Positions 33,503 through 41,569 of a stretch of 64,000 bases of DNA are shown piece after piece. The notes under the pieces were generated by a model, which saw only the letters and a list, made by a program, of their open reading frames with translations, had not been told where the DNA came from and did not search any database. Position 1 is the stretch's first letter, and each line of letters starts with the position of its first letter. Made by a program: the position numbers and the translations under genes. The stretch lies in the NCBI GenBank assembly GCA_050949055.1, contig JBMNFA010000001.1:558001-622000 (forward strand), in the 5' to 3' direction. Origin of the DNA: JAEZJZ01 sp050949055 (GTDB lineage: Bacteria; Bacillota; UBA994; UBA5500).

Positions 33503-34102
33503 CTACGGCTCGAATTCGATGTCATCCTCATCGTCGAAGTCAGCATAGTCTTCGTCGCCGAGCTCATCCTCATCGAAGAAATCGCCCTCGCCGTCTAGAT
33601 CCAGCTGGTCTTTGCTCTTCTTGTCATCGGCGAAGGGAGGTTCGTAGACCTTCACCCACAATTTCGTTTCGCCGATAATCTCAGCGTAATACTCCAGCTC
33701 GACTTCCACCTGTACGGCGCCCCGACGGGTATGGACACTAGTGATCTCCGGCTCGCGGGTAACGGAGGCACTGACGGTTTCATCCACCCCCAGCCGCTCT
33801 CCCTCCAGATCTACCACGGGAAGATACTCTATGTAACTGACAGTCTTCTTCTCCACGGCAGTCTGGGTGCCATCGGCATATGCATACCAGATATGTAAAT
33901 CGTAATGCCCCTTGATCTCCACCGAGTTTGCTTTGGGACTGGCTGTATATGCGTGGCCGCTGACTCGATATCCGAGCACACTCTCCACCGGTTGGCTGGT
34001 GGCTACACTATGCACCTGCCTGAACCTTTTCTGGCCCTTGGCACAAGTAGCGCGAGTGATAATCTCCCGCAGGCTACCTGCCAGCTTAGCGCTGTTCCAC
34101 AT
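33503..34102 (-). CDS. cotE: Outer spore coat morphogenetic protein CotE
   Basis: 199 residues. CotE hallmarks: LREIITRATCAKGQKRF at the N-terminus, SVLGYRVSGHAYTA, VEIKGHYDLHIWYAYADGTQT and YAEIIGETKLWVKVY. CotE scaffolds the outer coat around the forespore. After residue ~160 comes a long tail made largely of D and E (DEDELGDEDYADFDDEDD) ending EFEP; acidic CotE tails are known, but this one is striking. ATG at 34102 follows GGGGGGAG. A sigma-K-like promoter lies upstream. It is the gene before the ligase operon on the same strand. Confidence 0.9.
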   Translation of the reverse strand: MWNSAKLAGSLREIITRATCAKGQKRFRQVHSVATSQPVESVLGYRVSGHAYTASPKANSVEIKGHYDLHIWYAYADGTQTAVEKKTVSYIEYLPVVDLEGERLGVDETVSASVTREPEITSVHTRRGAVQVEVELEYYAEIIGETKLWVKVYEPPFADDKKSKDQLDLDGEGDFFDEDELGDEDYADFDDEDDIEFEP

Positions 34103-34159
34103 CTCTTTTCTCCCCCCTTTTTTCTGCGCCGACGTCTAGTCGGGCAGCTCTGTCAGACC

Positions 34160-34187
34160 ATCATATGAGACCCCGATAGATGGTGTT
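34160..34187 (-). promoter_or_regulatory. Sigma-K-like promoter of cotE
   Basis: On the minus strand AACA (34187-34184), 16 bases, CATATGAT (34167-34160): a match to mACm-N16-CATAnnnT. B. subtilis cotE has sigma-E and sigma-K promoters; only the sigma-K-like one is clear here. Confidence 0.45.
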
Positions 34188-34210
34188 ACAGGCTGAGCAA
34201 CGCATGTGAC

Positions 34211-34328
34211 GGAGGGACGGATCTTTTGTCACACACAAAGGGTCAGTCATCATGCGGGAATCACCCCCTGGCGCTGTTCAGCCGGGCTGGCACTTCACTG
34301 AGCTTTCAAGAATGGGGCCCGTCCCTCC
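34211..34328. repeat. Long-range 10-bp inverted repeat closing a ~118-base intergenic element
   Basis: GGAGGGACGG (34211-34220) pairs exactly with CCGTCCCTCC (34319-34328). The element sits between divergent cotE and queT. It could be the closing stem of a structured queT leader or a short mobile-type repeat. I found no preQ1, T-box or TPP riboswitch core inside it. Confidence 0.45.
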
Positions 34329-34424
34329 ACCGCACGCTTGCCTCAGAGGCCCGCATACATTAGACTTAGTTGTGCGTCAAAAGCTAGCTATGTGGCCGAT
34401 GTCCGACACAAGGAGGCAGACCAA

Positions 34425-34880
34425 TTGGTTCGTAAGCTCGCCCGGGGCTCGATTATCGCCGCCCTCTATGTATTGATCACTTTTCTGTTTGCGCCAGTCA
34501 GCTTCGGCACCTTGATTCAATTCAGGGCCAGCGAGGCATTGACAGTGTTGCCGATCCTATTTCCCGAAGCGATTGGCGGGCTTTATCTGGGAGTAATGCT
34601 GGCGAACATTCTGGGTGGGCTGGGGCCGATAGACATCTTCGGGGGCAGTCTGGTGACGCTACTGGCGGCTTTTCTGACCTACCAAACCAGAAACTCCTGG
34701 CTGGCTTATGTGTGGCCGATCGTCCTCAACGGGCTGTTGATCAGCATCTATTTAGCACCGATCCTGGGAGTCCCCTATTGGCTTGGCGTACTGGCTTTAT
34801 CCTTTAGCGAAGCCGTGGTGGTGCTGGTTTTGGGAATCCCGCTGATTCAATGGCTGCGCAGACGAAACCTGTTTCAGTAG
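34425..34880 (+). CDS. queT: QueT-family queuosine-precursor transporter (ECF substrate-binding component)
   Basis: 151 residues, about five membrane segments. ALYVLITFLFAPVSFGTLIQFRASEAL, PEAIGGLYLGVMLANILGGLGPIDIFGGSL and LNGLLISIYLAP match the QueT (DUF988) family, the membrane S component of an energy-coupling-factor importer for queuine precursors. The A and T components are not nearby, as usual for shared ECF modules. I choose the TTG at 34425, eight bases after GGAGG, over an upstream in-frame start with no ribosome site. QueT genes are often under preQ1 riboswitches, but none was recognised. Confidence 0.85.
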   Translation: MVRKLARGSIIAALYVLITFLFAPVSFGTLIQFRASEALTVLPILFPEAIGGLYLGVMLANILGGLGPIDIFGGSLVTLLAAFLTYQTRNSWLAYVWPIVLNGLLISIYLAPILGVPYWLGVLALSFSEAVVVLVLGIPLIQWLRRRNLFQ

Positions 34881-35072
34881 TGCACCCTTGGCGTGCGATA
34901 CGCCCCGGAGACCAGGCGCTGTCACGCGAGCATCCCCATCCTGGGTGAGAGCCAATCAGCCCCGCCCCTCGCGCATCATCTTGATGTTGCGCGGCCTGAG
35001 CGCAGGCCTTATCAGGGGGTAGAATTTTGGCTTTCGCAATGGCAACGGCAAGACCTAATCAGGGCGATCCAA

Positions 35073-35108
35073 CAAAAACGACGGCCATCCACCGAGCGGA
35101 TGGCCGTC
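35073..35108 (-). terminator. Rho-independent terminator after lgt
   Basis: GACGGCCATCC and GGATGGCCGTC form a perfect 11-bp stem on the minus strand followed by GTTTTTG. The 190 bases between queT and this stem hold no recognisable gene. Confidence 0.9.
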
Positions 35109-35138
35109 TACTGATCTAGGCCCTTTTTCTCCCCAACG

Positions 35139-35885
35139 TTACTGTAGTGTCTCCCCTGACCTGCTGCGAAAACGCCAGATCAAGTACGCTGCCAACCCGA
35201 TACCGGCCAGGCTGACCAGCTGAGCCACGCGGATTGGTCCCAACATCAAGCTGTCAGTACGCAAGCCTTCAATCCAAAACCTCCCCAAGGAGTACAGCGC
35301 CAGATACCACAGAACCAGCTCACCTTCGAAACGCCGTTTCTGGCGCATGAACAGCAAGAAAGCGAACACACCCAGGTTCCACAGCGACTCATAGAGAAAT
35401 GTGGGGTGGCGGTAAGCGCCATCGATGTACATCGCCCAAGGGAGATTTGTCTCCCTGCCGTAGGCCTCCTGATTAAAGAAGTTTCCCCAGCGACCGATCG
35501 CTTGTCCCAGGATAATGCTGGGCGCGACGATGTCTGCCCAACGTCGGAAATTGATGCGATACTTGCGGGTATACAGCCAACCTGCTAAGAAGCCCCCAGC
35601 CAGTCCGCCGTGGATGGCCAGCCCGCCGTGACGAATAGCCAGGATTTCCAGCGGATTGGCCAAGTACCATTCCAGCGCCCCGGAGAAAGCCACATAGTAA
35701 AGTCTGGCACCCAGGATTGCTGCGGGTATGGCAACCAGGAACAGCGTGACGAATCTGTCCTCGTCCTCTCCTTGCCGTCTCACTTCGCGCAGGGCCAAAT
35801 ACAAGCCGATGAACATGGCAGCCGAAATAAGCACTCCATACCAGCGAATCTCAAAACCGGCAATAGTAAATGCAATTGGATCCAA
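35139..35885 (-). CDS. lgt: Phosphatidylglycerol--prolipoprotein diacylglyceryl transferase Lgt
   Basis: 248 residues, seven membrane segments. AIRHGGLAIHGGLAGG and GQAIGRWGNFFNQEAYG (the Lgt signature with catalytic Arg) are present, as is GELVLWYLALYSLGRFWIEGLR. It attaches diacylglyceryl to lipobox Cys of lipoproteins such as the GerC encoded at 47098. I choose the TTG at 35885, which gives the family start MDPIAFTI and is 8 bases after GGAGGAGG; a TTG seven codons earlier overlaps that ribosome site. Confidence 0.95.
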   Translation of the reverse strand: MDPIAFTIAGFEIRWYGVLISAAMFIGLYLALREVRRQGEDEDRFVTLFLVAIPAAILGARLYYVAFSGALEWYLANPLEILAIRHGGLAIHGGLAGGFLAGWLYTRKYRINFRRWADIVAPSIILGQAIGRWGNFFNQEAYGRETNLPWAMYIDGAYRHPTFLYESLWNLGVFAFLLFMRQKRRFEGELVLWYLALYSLGRFWIEGLRTDSLMLGPIRVAQLVSLAGIGLAAYLIWRFRSRSGETLQ

Positions 35886-36062
35886 AACCTCTGCCTCCTC
35901 CAGCAATAATCATCGCTGCATCCATGTTATCACACAGCCCATGGTGCCTAAAAGCATAGCTGTTGGCGATATTGAACTCGCCCCCGGCGGCATATCCACT
36001 CAGGCCGCAGGCAACGCTAAAGCCAATGGATCTGTCTGTTTCAGACGGGAGGAGAAGATGAC

Positions 36063-37358
36063 GTGAAAGCCAGTACCCGAATGCCTTTTGCTGTTCTCTG
36101 CGGGGTTCCTTTCGTGATGGTGCTTAGCAACAGCATGCTTATTCCCGCTCTACCCTTGATGCAGTCGGCCATGGGCCTTTCAGCCTTTCAAATTGGTTTG
36201 GTGGTCACCGCTTTCTCAGTCCCAGCTGGGCTGACCATACCGATTGCAGGCTACCTTTCGGACCATTACGGCAGAAAGCCGATCATAGTGCCTGCGCTGG
36301 TCATCTTCGGAATCGGGGGTTTGTTGGCTGGAATAGCAAGCTGGCTGGTTTCCGCCCCATTCCTTTGGATTCTCGCGGCCCGAGTGCTACAGGGGATCGG
36401 CGGCGGAGGCACTTACCAACTGGCTATGGCCCTGACGGGAGACATTTTTCAAACTTCGGAACGCGCCAAGGCGCTGGGCTTGCTGGAGTCTGCCAACGGG
36501 CTGGGGAAGGTGGTCAGCCCGATTATTGGTTCATTGGCGGCCTTGATCATCTGGTTCGCTCCCTTCTTTATCTACCCTCTGTTGGCGATACCGGTGGCAC
36601 TGGGAGTGTGGTGGGTGGTGAAAGAGCCCGACAAGCAGCTAAGCAAGCAATCTCTGGGGGACTACTTGGCCTCCGTTTGGCAGGTGTTGAAGAAGAACGC
36701 TGTTTCCCTAACCGCCGCCTTTCTGGCCGGCCTGCTGGCCCTGTTTATGCTGTTTGGAGTGCTCAGTTATCTGTCCGATGTGCTGGAAGAAGAACATGGC
36801 ATCAAGGGGCTGACCAAAGGACTGGTCATTGCTATCCCGGTGCTGGCCATGGCAGTGACGTCCTATCTCAGCGGGCGATGGCTGCAAAAGCAAGGTGGCC
36901 AGGTGTGCAAGTGGGCGTCGATGGGCGGCATGCTGATGATCGGCTTAGCGCTGCTCAGTCCGGTATTCCCATTGGGCCTGTACCTATTCATGGCGGCGGT
37001 GACTCTACAAGGGATCGGTACCGGCCTGGCGTTGCCAGCAGTCAATCTGTTGATCACCGGCGCAGCAGACCATGAAGAGCGAGGGATGATCACCTGCCTC
37101 TACGGGACGGTGCGATTCTTCGGGGCAGCCTTTGGCCCTCCCGTATTCGGGCTATTTGTCGCCAACAGCAAAATCCCCCTGTTTATCGTATCGGCTGTAG
37201 CCGTGGCTTTGGCCGGGGTGTTGGCCTTCACCTGCATTAAAGCACCGCAGCTCAAGGCCGGCGATGGAGGCGACAATCAGGGGTCACCACGTTCTACCCA
37301 CAGACTGAAACCGCGCACGACACCGGTCGGAAGGCGGAGCAAGGCACCGATCGGCTAG
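36063..37358 (+). CDS. Major facilitator superfamily drug/metabolite transporter
   Basis: 431 residues, about 12 membrane segments. Motif A GYLSDHYGRKPII follows segment 2, and AARVLQGIGGGGTYQLAMAL and ALGLLESANGLGKVVSPIIG (motif C-like) support a drug:H+ antiporter of the Bcr/TetA-like group. The substrate cannot be predicted. The last ~35 residues are hydrophilic and basic. GTG at 36063 behind GGGAGGAG. It stands alone, with opposite-strand neighbours on both sides. Confidence 0.85.
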   Translation: MKASTRMPFAVLCGVPFVMVLSNSMLIPALPLMQSAMGLSAFQIGLVVTAFSVPAGLTIPIAGYLSDHYGRKPIIVPALVIFGIGGLLAGIASWLVSAPFLWILAARVLQGIGGGGTYQLAMALTGDIFQTSERAKALGLLESANGLGKVVSPIIGSLAALIIWFAPFFIYPLLAIPVALGVWWVVKEPDKQLSKQSLGDYLASVWQVLKKNAVSLTAAFLAGLLALFMLFGVLSYLSDVLEEEHGIKGLTKGLVIAIPVLAMAVTSYLSGRWLQKQGGQVCKWASMGGMLMIGLALLSPVFPLGLYLFMAAVTLQGIGTGLALPAVNLLITGAADHEERGMITCLYGTVRFFGAAFGPPVFGLFVANSKIPLFIVSAVAVALAGVLAFTCIKAPQLKAGDGGDNQGSPRSTHRLKPRTTPVGRRSKAPIG

Positions 37359-37402
37359 CAGCAGCGCTCAGCTAGGCCTCCTTCATTGCCTTTGAAAGAC
37401 AA

Positions 37403-37430
37403 GCTAGCAGGGGCCGTGGCGCCTGCTAGC
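37403..37430. terminator. Bidirectional hairpin between the MFS gene and a small minus-strand gene
   Basis: GCTAGCAGG and CCTGCTAGC are perfect complements (9 bp, 10-base loop). T-rich bases follow on both strands. It overlaps the stop codon of the small gene at 37426. Confidence 0.55.
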
Positions 37431-37602
37431 TCTTCTTTCGTTCCAGATCCTTCAGGAAGCGGTTGATCTCTTCCATCAAGTTGGCCGCGCGGGCAAACTC
37501 CATCTCTCTGCCCCGCTGAAAAAAGCCTCTGGCTGCTCTTTGCATCGCCAATGACGATTGGCGCACCAGAATTCGCGGACTTCTAGTCACTCGTGCGCGC
37601 AT
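37426..37602 (-). CDS. Small hypothetical protein with a UVR-like helix motif
   Basis: 58 residues, basic, predicted all-helical. The C-terminal half (REMEFARAANLMEEINRFLKDLE) follows the UVR pattern EFxxAAxLxxEI found in UvrB/UvrC and stress proteins. A strong ribosome site (AGGGGGGAG) lies 4 bases before the ATG at 37602, and a hairpin overlaps the stop, so this short frame looks genuine. Function unknown. It is upstream of nothing on its strand and downstream of nrdG. Confidence 0.6.
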   Translation of the reverse strand: MRARVTRSPRILVRQSSLAMQRAARGFFQRGREMEFARAANLMEEINRFLKDLERKKS

Positions 37603-37725
37603 CGCTCTCCCCCCTTCATCACTCCAGCTGGCTGCTATATTCTACTGAATCAACCGGTCAACTAGAACGGAAGGCACCAGCCGTCGGCAGCGGGTTAGTA
37701 CTCTATCAACTGGTGTGCCAGGCCA

Positions 37726-38202
37726 TCACCTTGAGAACAGATGACTCCAATCGGCTGGGCGCAGCAAGCGCTGGTTGCGCGAGCCCCGATATGGCAGTGC
37801 CAGGTCCCGTTCCTCCGCTAGGTAAGGGCCATCCACCAGCACATCTACTACACCTAGAATACGCTCAGATAAGGGATGCGCTGCCAGCTCCTGCAGGACG
37901 TAACCGGTATACAGCCAGACACTGTACCCTCGGGCTTTAGCTCCGGCTGCCAAGGCCAACGTGGCCTCTGCTTGCAGTAAGGGTTCCCCCCCGGAAATGG
38001 TCAGCCCGGAAAGCAAAGGATTGGACAGCAGGGTGTCGAGAACGTCATCCGTGTCAGCCAGATATCCTCCAGTCAACGAATGGGAGGCCGGGTTATGACA
38101 CCCAGGACAAGCATGGGTGCACCCCTGCAAATACGCCACCGCCCTCAGCCCCACTCCATCGGTCACACTCTCCGCATTCACCCCAGCCAAACGAACTTCC
38201 AT
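37726..38202 (-). CDS. nrdG: Anaerobic ribonucleotide reductase activating enzyme NrdG
   Basis: 158 residues, radical-SAM enzyme that installs the glycyl radical on NrdD. The cluster motif is CTHACPGC (CxxxCxxC, about residue 28), followed by LTISGGEPLLQ, the SAM-contacting GGE region. ATG at 38202 is the conserved start (MEVRLAGV) behind GGAAGGG; the longer frame is not supported. It is divergent from nrdD with two NrdR boxes between them. The gene is about the usual length. Confidence 0.95.
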   Translation of the reverse strand: MEVRLAGVNAESVTDGVGLRAVAYLQGCTHACPGCHNPASHSLTGGYLADTDDVLDTLLSNPLLSGLTISGGEPLLQAEATLALAAGAKARGYSVWLYTGYVLQELAAHPLSERILGVVDVLVDGPYLAEERDLALPYRGSRNQRLLRPADWSHLFSR

Positions 38203-38269
38203 GCAAAGCCCTTCCTTCCATTCTGCAATGTTGCCACGAATTCCCTTGCACACGAACCACAGCACTGAT

Positions 38270-38285
38270 ACACTATATATCGCAC
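38270..38285. promoter_or_regulatory. NrdR box 1
   Basis: ACACTATATATCGCAC closely matches the 16-bp NrdR-box consensus (ACACTATATATAGTGT type). It lies between divergent nrdG and nrdD, 32 bp centre-to-centre from box 2. Confidence 0.8.
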
Positions 38286-38301
38286 CCTCAGAACGCAACC
38301 T

Positions 38302-38317
38302 CACTACATATTGTACC
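38302..38317. promoter_or_regulatory. NrdR box 2
   Basis: CACTACATATTGTACC is a second, weaker NrdR-box match. The 32-bp spacing (three helical turns) from box 1 is the diagnostic arrangement for NrdR binding. Confidence 0.75.
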
Positions 38318-38345
38318 AAAGTTCTAGAAAGCGGTGAAATAAACG

Positions 38346-40373
38346 GTGCCCGAAAACAAAGTAAGCTATACCGGAATCACCAAGCGGGATGGGCGACTGG
38401 TCAGTTTCGATGGAGAGAAGATCGTCAACGCGTTGACAAAGGCATTGCTGGCCACAGGGGATGGAGATCGGGAGACTGCCAGACAGCTCTACCCTTTGGT
38501 GCTAATCAAGCTTGCCGACCTGACCAAAAAGCCAGCACCTGACGTGGAAGAGGTGCAGGATGCTGCAGAGCAGGCACTGATGCAGGCTGGCTATCACCAA
38601 GCAGCCAGAGCCTATATCACTTACCGCAATCAACGCACCGCCCATCGGGAAGGCAGGCAGGAACTGTTGCTGACCATGGAGCGGATCATGCGGGAGACCC
38701 ACCGAGAAAACGCAAATGTAGGCAACTCTCCTTCGGCCAAGGGCCTGCAGATATTTGAAGCGGCCAGCGCCTACATGTGGGAGCGCAGAGGGCTGCCTGC
38801 CCACATCGCCCGTGCCCATCGGGAGAAGGACATTCACATTCACGATTTCGCCTGGTATGGCATGACATTAACCTGTGTCCAGACTGACCTCCGTCGCCTG
38901 TTGACAGAGGGGTTCAATCCCGGGCACGGCTATATCCGCCCGCCCAAGCGGATCAGCTCCGCCGCTGCGCTGGCAGCTATCATTCTGCAGGGTCTGCAGA
39001 ACGACATGCACGGAGGGCAATCCTTCCCCAACTTCGACCACGACTTGGGCCCCTTCGCCGAAAACACCGATGAGGACAGCGTCTATCAAGCGATGGAATC
39101 CCTGATCTTCAATCTCAACACGATGCACTCCCGCGCAGGGGCGCAGGTGCCTTTCAGCAGCCTCAACGTGGGCACTGGCACCTCCCGCGGCGCGCGTTTG
39201 GTTACTAAGCAACTGCTGTTGGCCTACAAGGCCGGCCTGGGCAGAGGAGAGCATCCTATTTTCCCTAACATTATCTTTAAAGTCAAGCGAGGGGTGAATT
39301 TCAACCCGCAAGACCCCAACTACGACCTCTACCGGCTGGCTTTGGAGGTGGCTTCCGTCCGACTCAACCCTTCATTTTCGTTCATGGACGCCCCGTTCAA
39401 CTCCATTTATGAAGAAGAAGTGGCTTACATGGGCTGCCGCACAAGGGTAATCGCCAATGTCAACGGACCGGCAAAGACGACCGGGCGAGGCAACCTGTCT
39501 TTCACCAGCATCAACCTGCCCCGTCTGGCCTTGCGAGCTGCCGGGAATCAGGAACGATTTTTCCAACTGCTGGACGAAACGCTAGAGTTGACCATAGCAC
39601 AACTGCTGCACCGCTATCGCATCCAGGCCAACCTGCTGGTCAGGGATATGCCATTTTTGATGGGTCAACACGTCTATCTGGATAGCGAGCACCTGAAAGC
39701 GGGCGATCGCATAGAGCCAGCCATCAAGCACGGCACGTTGAGCGTCGGTTTCATCGGCTTGGCCGAGGCACTGGTCGCCCTGACCGGCGCGCATCACGGT
39801 CAGCGGTCGGACGTATTCCAGTTGGGCAGGCAAATTGTCAGCCACATGCGCCTGCGGTGTGATCAGGCGGCGTCCGCCCACCAGTTGAACTTCACCCTGT
39901 TGGCGACCCCGGGAGAAGGTTTGTCCGGGAAGATGGTCGCACCGGACCGGGAACGCTTCGGGGTGATCCCCGGTGTGACCGACAAGGAATACTACACTAA
40001 TTCTTTCCACATTCCGGTGGGCTGGAAGACCACCAGCAGCGACAAGCTGCGCCGTGAGGGGCCTTTTCATGAGCTGTGCAACGCTGGCCACATCTCCTAT
40101 GTTGAGCTGGATGCCCCTCCTGGCCCCAATTGGCAGGCCACTGACAGCATCGTCAGGGCGATGGCGGCAGCGGGCATCGGCTATGGCGCGTTGAACTTTC
40201 CGGTGGACGAGTGCATCGCTTGTGGGCAGCACGGCATCTTCGATCGGGCATGCCCCCATTGCGGCAGCGAGCACATCCGTCGCATCCGGCGCATCACCGG
40301 ATACCTCTCCACAGTCGATCGCTTCAATGCCGGAAAACTAGCTGAGCTGAGGGACCGCATCTCCCATCAATGA
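38346..40373 (+). CDS. nrdD: Anaerobic ribonucleoside-triphosphate reductase NrdD
   Basis: 675 residues. An N-terminal ATP-cone (about 5-95; YTGITKRDGRLVSFDGEKIV), then the glycyl-radical barrel: HIHDFAWYGMTLTCVQTDL (first active-site Cys), YMGCRTRVIANVNGPAKT (thiyl Cys), a zinc site CIACGQHG...CPHCGS, and the radical loop RRITGYLSTV with the glycine near residue 660. It reduces NTPs to dNTPs without oxygen, activated by NrdG. GTG at 38346. Two NrdR boxes lie just upstream. It is the intact paralogue of the degenerate protein at 107-1780. Confidence 0.97.
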   Translation: MPENKVSYTGITKRDGRLVSFDGEKIVNALTKALLATGDGDRETARQLYPLVLIKLADLTKKPAPDVEEVQDAAEQALMQAGYHQAARAYITYRNQRTAHREGRQELLLTMERIMRETHRENANVGNSPSAKGLQIFEAASAYMWERRGLPAHIARAHREKDIHIHDFAWYGMTLTCVQTDLRRLLTEGFNPGHGYIRPPKRISSAAALAAIILQGLQNDMHGGQSFPNFDHDLGPFAENTDEDSVYQAMESLIFNLNTMHSRAGAQVPFSSLNVGTGTSRGARLVTKQLLLAYKAGLGRGEHPIFPNIIFKVKRGVNFNPQDPNYDLYRLALEVASVRLNPSFSFMDAPFNSIYEEEVAYMGCRTRVIANVNGPAKTTGRGNLSFTSINLPRLALRAAGNQERFFQLLDETLELTIAQLLHRYRIQANLLVRDMPFLMGQHVYLDSEHLKAGDRIEPAIKHGTLSVGFIGLAEALVALTGAHHGQRSDVFQLGRQIVSHMRLRCDQAASAHQLNFTLLATPGEGLSGKMVAPDRERFGVIPGVTDKEYYTNSFHIPVGWKTTSSDKLRREGPFHELCNAGHISYVELDAPPGPNWQATDSIVRAMAAAGIGYGALNFPVDECIACGQHGIFDRACPHCGSEHIRRIRRITGYLSTVDRFNAGKLAELRDRISHQ

Positions 40374-40394
40374 ACACAAAGTCAATACCCGATC

Positions 40395-40426
40395 AAGAGG
40401 AGTCCGGAAAACGGACTCCTCTTTGT
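40395..40426 (+). terminator. Rho-independent terminator after nrdD
   Basis: AAGAGGAGTCCG and CGGACTCCTCTT form a perfect 12-bp stem with a GAAAA loop, followed by TTTG, 22 bases beyond the nrdD stop. Confidence 0.85.
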
Positions 40427-40454
40427 GATCATGATCGCAGCAAAACCCCTGCTC

Positions 40455-40481
40455 ATATCTGATACTGCTTGTTCATATAGT
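40455..40481 (+). promoter_or_regulatory. Sigma-E-like promoter before the L,D-transpeptidase gene
   Basis: ATATC, 14 bases, CATATAGT: same spacing as the sigma-E-like promoter before the CotS-like gene. It is 140 bases before the start codon. If real, the transpeptidase is a mother-cell cortex or coat-stage enzyme. Confidence 0.35.
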
Positions 40482-40620
40482 GACAGAGAAGCACTGCTGC
40501 TTGAACACACTAGGCTGCTGTCGGGCGCTCTGTTCCTTGCCCAACTAGTTCGCAAACTGTCAGTACTTTGAACGGCCTTGAACATAGCCCTAACAAGCCA
40601 TCTGGCAAGGAGGATCTACA

Positions 40621-41556
40621 GTGTTGCTAAGCAAGAAGCGCTGGCTGTTACTGATGGTCATCTGTCTATTCGCTGCTAGCTATAGTATCACCTCGGCTGC
40701 TGCCCCTTTAAACTGTCTCTGCGAGGAGGATGACCGCATCCTCAGGCTGACAAATCCGCTCACCACAGGCAGCGACGTGGAGGAGCTACAGTCCATACTC
40801 AGCGGACTAGGCTTCTATCGCGGTGAACTGAACGGAACCTACGATCAAGAGACGGCCTCCGCAGTAGAGGCACTACAGGCGTTCGCTCAGCTGCCTGTCA
40901 CCGGCACTTTCGGCCCGAAAGAGCAGGAAGCGTTGACTATGTCCCTGGCCGAAAGCAGCCTGCAGCCGAGCACCCCCTCGCCTCCGGAAGGCGAGCTGCG
41001 TCTAGTCATCGACGTGAATGCCAAGACACTGACAGTGCTGGTCAACGATGTCGTCTTCAAAGTCTATCCCTGCGCGGTGGGAACCAGCAAGACCAAGTCT
41101 CCCGTCGGTGAATGGAGAGTGATCCAGAAGGGAACCCATTGGGGCGGCGGCTTCGGAACCCGCTGGATGGGGCTAAACGTGCCCTGGGGCATCTATGGCA
41201 TCCATGGGACCAACAAACCCAGCTCCATCGGCACGGCCGCCAGTCACGGGTGCATCCGCATGCATAACCGGGATGTGGAGCAGCTTTACCCCTGGGTAAA
41301 GATCGGCACCAAGGTGTCCATCGTCGGACCGTTCCCCAGAGTGAAAGTGAACAGACCCTTGGGCCTGGGACTCTCCGGACACGAGGTGCAGACACTGCAG
41401 CTGGTGCTGCGGGAAGCCGGCTTCAACCCAGGGTCAACCGACGGACGCTATGGCCCCGATACCGCAGAGGCTATCAGAGCTCTGCAGGAGTTCTATGGGC
41501 TACGCCCCACCGGGCAAGCCGACTGGAACGTATTGACCATTCTAGGTTTACGCTAG
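40621..41556 (+). CDS. YkuD L,D-transpeptidase with two peptidoglycan-binding domains
   Basis: 311 residues: a signal peptide (about 1-27), PG-binding domain 1 (LTTGSDVEELQSILSGLGFY), the YkuD catalytic domain (about 125-240) with GIHGTNKPSSIGTAASHGCIR, where H and C of SHGC are catalytic, and a second PG-binding domain (GLGLSGHEVQTLQLVLREAGF). It crosslinks or remodels peptidoglycan outside the membrane. The order PG-binding, YkuD, PG-binding is less common than a single repeat. GTG at 40621 behind GGAGGATCT. The next gene follows after 13 bases and is probably cotranscribed. Confidence 0.92.
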   Translation: MLLSKKRWLLLMVICLFAASYSITSAAAPLNCLCEEDDRILRLTNPLTTGSDVEELQSILSGLGFYRGELNGTYDQETASAVEALQAFAQLPVTGTFGPKEQEALTMSLAESSLQPSTPSPPEGELRLVIDVNAKTLTVLVNDVVFKVYPCAVGTSKTKSPVGEWRVIQKGTHWGGGFGTRWMGLNVPWGIYGIHGTNKPSSIGTAASHGCIRMHNRDVEQLYPWVKIGTKVSIVGPFPRVKVNRPLGLGLSGHEVQTLQLVLREAGFNPGSTDGRYGPDTAEAIRALQEFYGLRPTGQADWNVLTILGLR

Positions 41557-41569
41557 GGGGAATTGCAGT

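Noticed and set aside
34190..34424. preQ1 riboswitch before queT
   Set aside because: Neither the preQ1-I nor preQ1-II core could be read; only a long-range stem is visible.
34881..35072. Small gene or RNA between queT and lgt
   Set aside because: No frame with a ribosome site and no stable conserved-looking structure beyond a 5-bp stem.
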